Assembly: GCF_964355755.1 (NCBI RefSeq)
Contig: NC_092671.1
Coordinates: forward strand, 10,119,001 to 10,179,000
From: Antedon mediterranea
Taxonomy: Eukaryota > Echinodermata > Crinoidea > Comatulida > Antedonidae
Direction: 5' to 3'
Length of the DNA: 60,000 nt
Shown: piece after piece, positions 12,231-23,184 of the stretch
How positions within the stretch are numbered: the first letter of the stretch is position 1
How the letters are laid out: the number at the start of each line of letters is the position of its first letter
Translations under genes and position numbers: made by a program
Notes under the pieces: generated by a model
What the model saw: the letters and a program-made list of their open reading frames with translations, nothing else
What the model was told of the DNA's origin: nothing
Databases searched by the model: none

Positions 12231-14401
12231 ACTATCTAATTAAACACATATGTTTCCATAAATATTATTGTTGTTTTTTAATAGTGAATTAGTATTGGAA
12301 TCTGTTTAATTACTAAAACATATAATTGATCAAAAATACATTAATAGTTCTTTGACATGTAAGTGTACTGTAAGTGTAAGTTGTTAAATACCACATATAT
12401 AAACTGCCAAAACAATTACCTCTCAACTATATCTTTGGCATGCCGGTAAAAATCAAACAACAACTTAATGAGCATCATTACTTTAGAAATTACAGCAATT
12501 TGAATTATTTTTCAAAGTTAAAGTTCTGACTATGTACATATGAGTTTGCATTACACCAATTTGTCATACAATAAATTTGTAAGTATGCAGTACGGATTTG
12601 CACTTAGGCCTACTTCTTGGTGGTCTGGAGTCTTTTAATGTTGTTTTTGGCAATAACATTTTCTATGGACTTTTCAATATTAATTTTCAATTCACAAAAA
12701 TGACTTTTTTAAATGGGTAAATGTATCACAAAAAATTAATATTTATATAAATAAATAATAATAAAATAATTTTTATTTAAATTCTTTTACATAAACATAG
12801 ATATATATGTTTTTTAGATCATAAATAGTGAACAAACTACTAAACAAAATGTTAAAATCCTGTCTACTAGCCTACACAATCCAGTTTTCTTCTTTTATTT
12901 TTTTTTTTATAGAAAAATACCCTTACAAGAAAATGAAATGTGTCACATCTTCAAAACCAAATCTCATAATCCATCAACACAAATTGATAAATCTTAATGT
13001 ATAAAATATTGTTATTCGCTGAAGACAGCAGGTGTAAAGTAGAAAGGTCATATATGTAAAAGTTCATTTTTGCATTCATGAAGTCTCAAAAAAGAAATCA
13101 TTCAAACATTATTTTTCTGAAAATGATGAAAAAAGAATTTGAATGGCAAACAATGTTTTTGGAAATGAAATAATTATATAAATGTATACATTCAAATTAC
13201 AATTAATAGAATCAAATTTAGTTGATGACATTTAAAAACTGCTCAAAATCAATTTTCAAACTTCAAAAGAAAGCCGCCTATAAAAATAAATTTCCATGAG
13301 AAGTGAATAATAAATATTATTAAGTGTAAGTAGGTTTATTTGTAACCTTTAAGACATTACTATGGTGGTATGATAAATACATTCAATATTTAACATTTGC
13401 TGTACTTTATATAGTTGATCATTAAATAAGATGAACACAAAAGCATAAATAATGTTATGCTCCAGATATAGCTGAACATCCTTATGATGTACTTTAATGG
13501 TTAAATTTCACAGATATTGCAATAATATTTTACAGAACAGTAGGTAATAGGTACCGTTTCTACAGTATTTATTATTTCATAACCCGTGGGTCATCACAAA
13601 AAGAGAACGAACGATGTTAGGAGAAAGTTGGCGCCAGAAGAGCTTTGTTTGGGAGCTCATTTTTTTTAATGTGAAGGAAAAGGTGTATAAAGAGAGGAAA
13701 ATAGTAGTGAAATACATTAGTATGGATCTAAATGCAAGTATTTGTTTACTATACCATACATACACGCAAGATTTACTGATACATAATAAACACTGGTAGG
13801 CCACAACTGGCCATAAAAATCAGAAGTTATATTTTGTCAATTGTATTTATAAAATTCAATATATTTGATATTTTTGTATTTAAATTTCATATATAAGTAC
13901 GCATAGGATGTGGTTCCTCACTTCTTTAATTGTCTGAAATTTAAGTTGGAAGAACACGGATTTACAGTAGGCCTACGAATATTTTTCTATATTTTCTATA
14001 TTTTCGGTATACAGATTAAATTTGAAAATGTATCAAATGATGGTGATTTTTCTTTCATTTTAGAAATAACTTGAAAGAAAAATGACTTATGTTTTTTTTA
14101 GTCATGATTCTTTTTTTTAACCAAGTAAAATTTATTACCAACATGTCATTCAATCACAATAGTTGGGGTTTTATTACACAAAAAGTTTCACTCTTCATAA
14201 CAACATATATTGTGTATATAGCTTTGGTGATATAATAGTTTTGAACTAGTTCCGTATGAACCTAGAGATGGTACCTATAGTTATCTAATGTATTGAATCA
14301 TACAATTTTTCTATTTCAACGACATGGTTAGTTTTGTACAATTCACTGTGATAGTTACTAACCATTTAAAAAATGGGTCAATATACATCTTGGAGGGAGT
14401 C

Positions 14402-15142
14402 ATAAAGCCTTTTCACACAGAACTTTGGCAATATTGCGGTAAGCAAGCCGGCGTTATTGCCGGCCTAGACCCATTCACACAGAAGGTAATATTACGGTAA
14501 TTTTACCGTTTTCTGTGTGAAAGGCCACGTGAAAAGGCGCAATATTTAAAGATTACTGTCTTCATAAAATAGAAGTCGCACTTTTTTTAAAAAATATGGC
14601 GGGCACCGCCGACAAAACATGGCATGCGCGCAGATGTTTGCTGATGTTGTTGTGTGTCCGTCGTTTAGTTTTATTGGTTTTTATTTACGATGCATAAAAC
14701 CTATATTTTTGCCCAACACCACTCCGTGCTAATAACTGCCCGATCGTGATGGCCATTCTACAGAAACAAAATCTATTAGGCCTACAAATAGACGCGAATT
14801 TAATTATCAGAAGCTGTTATGAGCTAGCACCAGGCACGCGCACCGGAGGATGTTCCTGCTAGAAGTATGCTAACTGGGGCCTAGGCTTACGTATGTTACA
14901 GCAAGTTAAATAATCTTTGGACCAACATCTGTTATATTTTTATTATTATTGGCGTATTCTTCCATTGTATTATTTACAAACTAACCTAAATATATATAAT
15001 AATATTACCGCAATTTTACTAGGTCCAGAGGCGGTCTAACGGAAGCCGGCATTAAGGGGTTTTTACCCTTTGACACATATGCCGGCGTTCGCGAATTACC
15101 GCAATATTACCGTCTTACAGCTCTGTGTGAAAGGGGCTATAG
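14402..15142. mobile_element. Inverted-repeat element, about 740 bp, no coding capacity
   Basis: The left end reads AAGCCTTTTCACACAGAACT, then GGCAATATTGCGGTAA and CCGGCGTTATTGCCGG. The right end, on the minus strand, reads TAGCCCCTTTCACACAGAGC, then GACGGTAATATTGCGG and AACGCCGGCATA. The ends therefore share a TTTCACACAGA motif and internal ATATTGCGGTAA and CCGGC blocks. Secondary CTGTGTGAAAGG and TTTCACACAG repeats occur inside. This is a MITE-like fold-back arrangement. The target duplication was not resolved. Confidence 0.65.
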
Positions 15143-17293
15143 TGAAAGGGCCTATAGAGAAAAGAATAGGTTTGGGGAACAAATCAAGTTTTACTTTTAG
15201 GGAGTAATTTGCTGAGCTTCGGGTGAAACTGAATAGAAGGTCTATGCAGAAAAAAAAATATAACAAATTACACACTTATTTTTTATAGTATTGAAATGGT
15301 AATTAGCCTATTTACGTGATATAAATCTCATCTATAATACAGTGACATAAATAAACCAAGTTAGATCAAGCAGTTAAGAAATTATAACACACACCAAAGA
15401 AATCAATCACATTCAATTTAGGTATTCATTCATATTCAGAAATTACAATAACATCATGAGGAATTGGATAAGTTTTTAAAATGATTGTTAATAATGTTTA
15501 AAGTAGGCTAGTTGAAAAATAAAGGTATGATAAATTACTCTCTCATTACATGGGGAAAAAACACAAACCTGAAACTTCAAGTGAACTTTCATTATTCAAA
15601 ATTCTTAACAACATTTTATTTGCTTAGTCTCAGTAGAACAAAATGCCATAAAAGTTAATGACTTAGGGTTATAAACAAAAGAGTTATTATTGAGTCAATA
15701 CAATAAAATATAAGGGTACATATGACTGTTCAAGGAAAAAATCAGATAAAGTTAGCACAAGTTCTACATATGTTTTTTTTGGACACAAATTTCATATACA
15801 CTACAATGAATACGAACAACTAAAATCAAAAAGCCCACTGGAGAAATAATAAACAATGTAAAAAGAAATAAAAGGCATGATAAATCCTGATCTACATGGC
15901 TTCACCTTTCAATTCAACCTAAAAATGATCTCTCTTTCGTAGGACTATCTAAATAATATTTATACTATCATGATTACGGTAATCTAATTATATAACCAAA
16001 AAAAAAAAACTTCTATGATGCTTTAAACAACATTGAAACTATACCTTTTTTGGTCTTCTCAACGGCAAGCATTTGTGAAACATGGTCCACATAACAACAA
16101 GAACACAATGGCCACTAACATTGCCCAGATTTCAACATTATGTCAAATAATAAATCTTGAGAAATTAAAACTTTCACCGACTTGCTTTTGGTTTATAAAC
16201 TTAGCCACAATGTCGGAGATTTTTCCTGAAATATGTTTCAATGATGGACTTATCAGGTACCTTGAATGGTACTAATTCACTTCAAACTGTTTTTAGTTTT
16301 GAACAAAAAGAAAATCACTGAAGCAAGGGAAAATTATGTTTAGAAGTAATTCTAAAGGCAAAAAACAACAAAGATCATTGTAACAAAGGGATTCATAGAG
16401 CATAATATAAGAAGATGAGCAGGCATTAAAATAACAACAGTGTAAAAACCTGAAGGTGGCATGTATAAAACTTTAACCCTAGTGTATGGAATAATTATTG
16501 AATTTTATGTTACACAAAGCTAAACAAGTATTTATTATTGAATAGAGTAAACCAACCATTTGGCATGTTTTAGTTTAAAACGTAACATTTTCAATAAACT
16601 TTATAAAAATGATTGACAGAGGTTTAGCCAATTTGTGAATAACACATTGAAGACAAAGCTTATTTGCACCAGAGGAATGTTAAATATTAATGTAATATAT
16701 CTAAATATAGATATGAAATAAAACAAAAATATCATAAACAAATACTCCTACAATTTCAGTTATTGGACCTTAATCTATTTTGAACAAACTTTTTTAATGT
16801 CTCCTTATTGATTTTTTTTTTCTTTAAATTTGGTCATCTTGTTAATTCAGTGGCCATGCTTACTAATCCCCACAAATATGTTAATTATCCTTCAGCTTTT
16901 AGAAAATGTAACAAGAAATAAACAAAAGGGAGAAGTTAAAATTGATACGATGGGAAATCAATGAGTTAATTTGAGCGCTAATGGGATCATTTTAACAAGG
17001 AAAAATGCAAACTCTATGTAACAAACAACTTAATCTCTCGCTAATCAACTAAAGCCCTTAATCCTACATGATTAAGTCCTTTAAACTTAACACAAGATAA
17101 ATAAAACAAATTTGAACAAATTGTCATTCTCATCATTGATAATTGTAAACATGGTTGACCTTATAATGATCTTTTCTTTTTTACAAGAGACAGTATGATT
17201 TATAGTTTTTTTAGAAAGCATATGTTTCATCAAGGAAGTTTTGGCATTTCTTTGGCACTTTCCATTTTTTTCTGTTGTTGATTTATGTGATTG

Positions 17294-17645
17294 TGTAGCT
17301 GAAACTTTGCTTATGGTATCATTCTATTCCATAAGGATTCAATTTGTAAGCAAAAGTTCAAAACTGCAAGTTCAAAATTCAATTTGTGAAAATATATCAA
17401 AATAATAATAAAAGTTGTTCATGAAGAACCAGTCAAATAGGAATCTTTTATATTTTAAGTATAATAAACCAATTCTGTAGCTGAAACTCTGCTTATGGTA
17501 TCATTTTATTCCATAAGGATTCAAATTGTAAGCAAAAGTTCAAAACTGCAAGTTCAAAATTCAATTTGTGAAAATATATCAAAATAATTGTTCATGAAGA
17601 AATCGTCAAATAGGAATCTTTTTACATTTTAAGTATAATAAACCT
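17294..17645. repeat. Tandem duplication, unit about 182 bp
   Basis: The block starting TGTAGCTGAAACTTTGCTTA at 17294 recurs at 17476 (TGTAGCTGAAACTCTGCTTA). Both copies carry TTCCATAAGGATTCAA, AGCAAAAGTTCAAAACTGCA and TTTTAAGTATAATAAACC in the same order, with few substitutions and one short deletion in the second copy. Confidence 0.85.
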
Positions 17646-18231
17646 TGCATTGTATAGAGTATACTTTGTGGGGAAAACCTGTATGGAGGGGAAAACCTGT
17701 ATGGAGGGGAAAACCCTATAAATAAAGGGACACTTTGTTGGGTCCCAAAGGTGTCATCTTCCCCTTAAAATATATCAATGGTAACATTTTAAAAATGAAT
17801 GCATAATTTATAAAATCAAGTACAGTACTATGAGAATTATTGAAATGTGTTTACATATCTCATTTTAATTGATTTTATGCTCCATCTAACTTCTTTTGTT
17901 TTTCATATAATACAGTCTTTTCACCTGACCAGCCAATGATCATCACCAGGTAGATGTGTGACACTACCTTAACAACTTACCTGGAGATAACCTTGATCAA
18001 ACTAATATTGAGGGCAGTATTGAGATTATAGAATTTCATAGAAATATATAACTGGACAATTTAATAGTAACCATGAATATCTATATTGATTTGTTATTAA
18101 TAATGGTGATAATTTGTACTTATAATGTGTTATATTGGAGACAAAAAATATATAAAAATTTGTTTTTGTCAAAAGGCAAATTACTGGAAAAAAGACAATG
18201 ATGTGGGTATCAAGTATATATATATATATAT

Positions 18232-18304
18232 GTTTTACATTTCACCTGAAGAATGCGGCCAGCTACATGCTGGTCGTACGAAACAAATTTGTAGTGATTA
18301 AAAC
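18232..18304 (+). ncRNA. Hammerhead-ribozyme-like self-cleaving RNA motif
   Basis: The plus strand carries the conserved core CTGAAGA (18246-18252, the CUGANGA box) and GAAA (18280-18283), separated by a stem II. Ten pairs, TGCGGCCAGC with GCTGGTCGTA, close a TACAT loop. Stem III is short (ACA-AATT-TGT, 18283-18292) and places U16.1-A17 at 18292-18293, the expected cleavage position. Stem I closes as TCAC/GTGA and, beyond an internal loop, GTTTT/AAAAC. The innermost stem II position is A-C rather than G-C, which may weaken activity. Short stem III versions are known from Penelope-like retroelements and retrozymes. No such element's coding sequence is visible nearby. Confidence 0.65.
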
Positions 18305-20166
18305 CATGAAGTAACCAAGTTTTCTGCTGTTATTTTATTTATTTATTTATATATATATATATAAACCAATCAGGCAAAGAACATTATATATATATATATG
18401 TTTTTTATTATTAATGTTTCTTGGATTTACCTCTATTTCTTGGAGTGTGCCACTGTAATAAAGGTGTAGTAGTAGCAACAACAAAAAAACAAACTTATTA
18501 TTTTTAATTATTTTGAATACCGGTAGATATTTTTAACTAACTTTTCAGAAAATCGTTACTGCATCCAATCAAAGCAAACAAATGTCTGAATATAATTGAT
18601 GAAAATGATATAACATACATTTCTTATTTTAAAAATCATCTAAATAATATACGTCACCATTTAGATAATGTACGATTTACAGTAAATTGATTTAGTATTT
18701 TTTCAGATTGGGAGAAAATATTCATACAATTTTGTAATCAAAAATGTATACAACAGTTAAATATTGAAACTGTAATTGTACTTACCACAAAATTTCAACA
18801 TTGTTGTGATTTTACTTGTACAGTGGTTCATTAAACACATTCCAAATGTCTTCAACATCAAACAACTCTCAAAATACTACCATTTTCATGTTTCATAATC
18901 AAGAAACACTGTGAACTTTCAAAATAAATCCATCAACTAAACCACTCTATAGTTATTCCATGTTCAAAAGTCATCGGAACAAAGCCATGAAACTGGTCAA
19001 CATCATTATACTTGGTTTGTAAAGTTTTGGACACAATTTTTGCGATACCATCAGATGAAGTTGAAGGACAATAGTTAATGAGCGAGATGCTACAGAATCT
19101 TCAAAAGCATGAACAAGCAGGCGGCTCTTTCAATTACCGTCTATCGCTGATGCGTATTAAACATCAAAGAGCATGAGAAAATACAGTCACCTCTCATGGG
19201 TTTAAAAAAATCAGTTGAGAATATTATAATGAACTAACACAGAGATAATAGTTTTTAAATTGAGAAGGTTACCTTTTGGTAGTATGGTTTTTGTTGTTGC
19301 TCGTCCACAATAGAATTCTATTCAAAGGTATACGCAATTATTTAAAATTAGTTTTTAAAATTATCATGGGAATCACCTTGTATTCATACACATTTTCTGT
19401 AAAAACTGGATACAAGATAAAAGTTAATATTTTAAAAATATGTATCCTAATCTTCAGGCAAGTTAGTCAAGATTATCAAAGTAAACCTCTGACGATCAAA
19501 TCCCTGCTTCAACAGTGAAGGAATGCATTCATCAAACCATATCAAACTGGATGGTTTACATTTTTCCAATCCTACTTAAACAAATGACCAAGTCTCTTCC
19601 TCAGATGAAAGAAATATTCAGAAAAAAAATACACACAGAACATTAATAATCACAAGAAATACATTTATCTGCTCTCATAAATAATCGCACACACCTAGAC
19701 CAGTAGCTGTGTAAATGTCAAATGACTGAATAGCCTGTTTCCATTGATCTCCATCTGCCCAATCAGGCTGGGATTAGTTACGCATGAGTGAGTACTCTCC
19801 AGATGTCACGAATACATGAGATAGCCTAGGGGGATGGGATCATTCCTAATCTGCGAGCTTACTTAAACATGGGGTGACTCTACAAAATAGACTTGTTGAG
19901 TCAATGTGTAACAATTAAGCTTTGTTAAGATGAATGGTATATGAATAATAAGTAGAGTAAAAAATTGGAAGAAATCAGCTGTAGGCCTACTAAACGATTA
20001 AATAATTTCAGCTGTCTATGGCCATGGAGTTTATTGCTACATATGACCAGGCTTATTGGAACAAAAAGCTGTACCATAGTGATCCATAATTATCCATAAT
20101 GGCTTTCTTTAACAATAAATGTCATCAATTTTTTTTTATTTTTAGTTTTTTCAATAAAATCTTCTA

Positions 20167-21064
20167 GGTCTGTTTCTGCTGAAAAAATCAAAATAATCGA
20201 TTTGTTTCAGTCACCGCAAACCACAAAAATAATCACGTTGCAATTGAAAAATGCTACGACTTTAATCGGTTATTCAGGTAATCGGTTTTTAAAATCACGT
20301 CATCATTCCCCCACAGCGCAGTTCAAGTTATGAAAGGCCGATGAGAGTTGGTTTGTTTACATCCTATTGCTGACTAAAACTCTCACATGTAGGATTAAAA
20401 ATTACTCTTACTTAAAGTTATATTATTTGTAAAATAAACATCTAGGCCTACTACCATACCACATAAAACAGAATAATGATGTTATATTAATAAGGACACG
20501 TCGGCAAGAAAAGTTTGTTTCGCCGTTCGTTGGTTCTATCTTTGGCCTGCTAGGCCTATAAATAGGCTATATATTTCTACCGAAACAAGTCAACAGACAA
20601 CAGGTCTAAAAAAGGACATGTAAAACATCGTTAGCCTGGACTGGTGGGATGTAACAGTGCACTTGTAACACCTGGAGTCTCTCGGTATAATTCTCCCCCA
20701 CAAAATAATAAAAATCAAATGTTTAACATTTGATTGTTATTCGGTCTACATCGTGATCATTGTTTTGCTGATCGTCGTCGATATCGTGCAAATAAACAGC
20801 ATGCTTTGTGACGTGAATGAGTTTGCCATACTCTAGAGGTCAAAGTGGGGTCAATAATCGCTATTTGTGTTGCAGCTCAAAACTGCTCCGCAATAATCGG
20901 TTAAAACAAGAAATATTCGATTAAAACACGCAATGGATTGAGTGTTTTTAATCGGTTATTTTTAATCGGTTATTTTATTTTGCGCCGTTTCTGCTGCCCA
21001 AAAATAATCGATTAAAAAAATAAACGGTTAATAATCGATTATTTCTGGTCAGCAGAAACAGGCC
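20167..21064. mobile_element. Inverted-repeat element, 898 bp, with repeated TAATCGATTA-type motifs
   Basis: Termini GGTCTGTTTCTGCTGA (left) and, on the minus strand from 21064, GGCCTGTTTCTGCTGA form a 16-bp inverted repeat with one mismatch. Both ends carry clusters of a TAATCG(A/G)TTA-like motif: at least three copies within the first 130 bp and about eight in the last 220 bp. The interior is partly GC-richer and has no transposase frame. The arrangement resembles subterminal transposase-binding repeats, which is inference. Confidence 0.65.
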
Positions 21065-21649
21065 GATTTATGTTGAAACCTAATATAAGTAACAAGAGAT
21101 GGTAAATAGACCAACCTTGTAACACTTTCTAGTAAGGGTATGAATAAATCTACTATTAAAATCAATTATGAAATACAAAAACGTCAAAACCTGTTGCTAT
21201 TTTAGTTTTAAACTCACTGTTCTTCAATTTCTGTTTGAGCTATATGTATTATCATGGAGGTATACCTCCATGGTATTCTATTATGAACCACACTGACTGT
21301 AGGACATGGTAGAGTTGATTCCATTTAATTTTCAACTTATTTTTTCCGAAAATTTTAAATTAATTTGTTACTATGTAAAAATGTATGTGCATTATATAGC
21401 ATTTTCAAAAGCCAAGTTAGAACAAATAATACCAAACAAATTCCATAATTGCTACAATAATTTTAGCTACACATTGATATTCAATATTGTCATTGACAAA
21501 GAAATGAACATGTAGAGTCAATATAATTATATAAAACATCAATGAATAAAGTCAATATTTACCACTTGTCTTCCCACGGAATTTAACCTTACTTACACAT
21601 CAACCGTAAATAAATTATTCAGAAATATATATATGTATAAATACAGTAA

Positions 21650-21722
21650 GGCCCAGTGGTCTAATGGTTAGGATACCTGCATATCAAGCAAAAGGTTCCG
21701 AGTTCGAATCTTGGTTGGGGCG
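21650..21722 (+). tRNA. tRNA-like sequence, probably the head of a tRNA-derived SINE
   Basis: A cloverleaf can be drawn. The acceptor GGCCCAG/TTGGGGC has six of seven pairs, the A box is TGGTCTAATGG, the T stem is CCGAG/CTTGG, and the loop TTCGAAT carries the B box. The anticodon loop ATATCAA gives anticodon ATC (Asp codon GAT). Two of five anticodon-stem pairs are mismatched and normal Asp tRNAs use GTC, so a functional tRNA is unlikely. The sequence downstream (TATATCACCGGGTGATTAAG) recurs near 39350 (ATATATCACCGGGCGGTTTA), which supports a dispersed SINE. Confidence 0.5.
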
Positions 21723-22948
21723 ACATTTTTTCATTCTCACCGATTTTCTTATCTTTATCGTTTCAAATTAACTAATTAAATTTCAGTATATCACCGGGTG
21801 ATTAAGAATATATTTTGTGCCTGATGATATATATGCATAAAGCTATATATGTGTTTCTCCAAATCTAAAATATCTACTGTTTTTTTATATTTTTTTCTAA
21901 ATTTATATTTAGAATGCTAAACTGAGACTGAGAGAAAAATATGCATTTTGAAAAACAATGCCTTTCTGTTAAAGATTTGAGATGAGAATTATGTAGAGTT
22001 TGATTACAGAAAATGCTATTACAACACTAGTCAGTAAGATTATGTTGCGATACATAACAAGGAGCCATTGAGGGAGCCAGACATATTGACGGTAAACATA
22101 CCAAATGATGTCATAAACTCTCTGTTGTTTTTCAGCTCAGACTTAGATTTCTATAAAGGGTCTGAGATTAAGTTTCTAACCATTAATCTCAATCAAAGTT
22201 TCACTCAAAACTATTATTACTGTGCGGTTGGTAAATTACGAGGTAAAAATGAATTTAATATAATTTTTTCATTTCTAATATTAATTATGCAATACTTTAT
22301 CAATAAAATAAATTTAAAAAAAACCATATTGTAGATTTAAATAAGATCAGAATTCATTTTCTAAAAATAGAAAAAATATGGTTTTTGATAATAATATAAC
22401 AATAATCATGTTCTGTATTTCCACATCTGTTTATCTTGCCTTCAACAATATTTACAAATACAATATCATCAACGTAGCAGGGAGCTGTTCTCATAAAATG
22501 TAACACGTTGAGTTAATTTATTGTCAATCTAAATTAAATACTAATTGTTCTAATTACACACAAATTATCATTTAAATAAATCTATTCTGTATCTATTTCT
22601 CTACATGTTTATTTTACCTCCAAAAATATTTTCATTTGCAAGAAATATGATTTGTAAATCAGTGATGCGCACACAGGTGTAATGAGATGGTTGTGTCAAT
22701 CACGGATTTGTTATCTTAGTTATTATGCTTGAATGGTTGCAAAAAGGAAACAGAATTTGTCCTCAAAACAGTTACAATAAATCAAGCATAAATAAATAAT
22801 TAAAAATATGAAACAAAAATAATTGAAAAATGAATTGCATTTAATGAATTTGTATATTCTCATCAAATCATGGTTCTTACATGAATAATTTATCTTCTAT
22901 TAATTTCATAAACTTATAACCAATCTATCAATTACTCTTTAAATAAAA

Positions 22949-23184
22949 GACTACAGCTTAGTATATCCAAGGAGCAAACATGGTTGGGGAGATCGGACTT
23001 TCAGTGTTGCTGGACCTAGGCTCTGGAACCACCTACCCTTGAACATTAAACACACATCATTATTGAGTCACTTTAAGTCACTACTCAAAACTCACCTTTT
23101 CTGATTTTTTTTTTTTACAGCGCCATGAGCAATGAATGTTGGAATGGTGCTATATAAATCGAACGATTGATTGATTGATTGATA
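22949..23184 (+). pseudogene. 3' end of a non-LTR retrotransposon (LINE), 5'-truncated
   Basis: From 22958 the plus strand reads LVYPRSKHGWGDRTFSVAGP, then RLWNHLPLNIKHTSLLSHFK and SLLKTHLF, then a stop at 23102-23104. This is the characteristic C-terminus after the reverse transcriptase of CR1/L2/RTE-type LINEs. A poly-T patch, the 3' tail AGCGCCATGAGCAATGAATG and a terminal (ATTG)n repeat follow. Everything upstream in the reverse transcriptase is missing, as expected from 5' truncation on insertion. Confidence 0.8.

Larger units (their letters stand above)
5941..14401. other. Intronic DNA of the FBXL7-like gene with scattered repeats
   Basis: Long AT-rich stretch of the 24-kb intron. It holds two copies of a short inverted-repeat element (8193-8358, 11116-11273), a LINE/SINE 3' tail (8444-8486), a 26-bp duplication (8501-8552), a 25-bp tandem array (12101-12230) and a GTGTCC-rich repeat fragment near 11925-12055. 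No other supported gene. Confidence 0.6.
15143..20166. other. Intronic DNA with tandem repeats and a ribozyme-like motif
   Basis: AT-rich intron with no supported exon. It contains a 182-bp tandem duplication (17294-17645), three short GGGGAAAACC repeats (17668-17715), and TA-repeat tracts at about 18213-18230, 18350-18362 and 18386-18400 that flank a hammerhead-like fold (18232-18304). Confidence 0.6.

Noticed and set aside
21815-21865. GTGCCTGATGATATATATGC, hammerhead-like CTGATGA box
   Set aside because: No GAAA box after the AT hairpin. It fits better as part of the SINE-like body.
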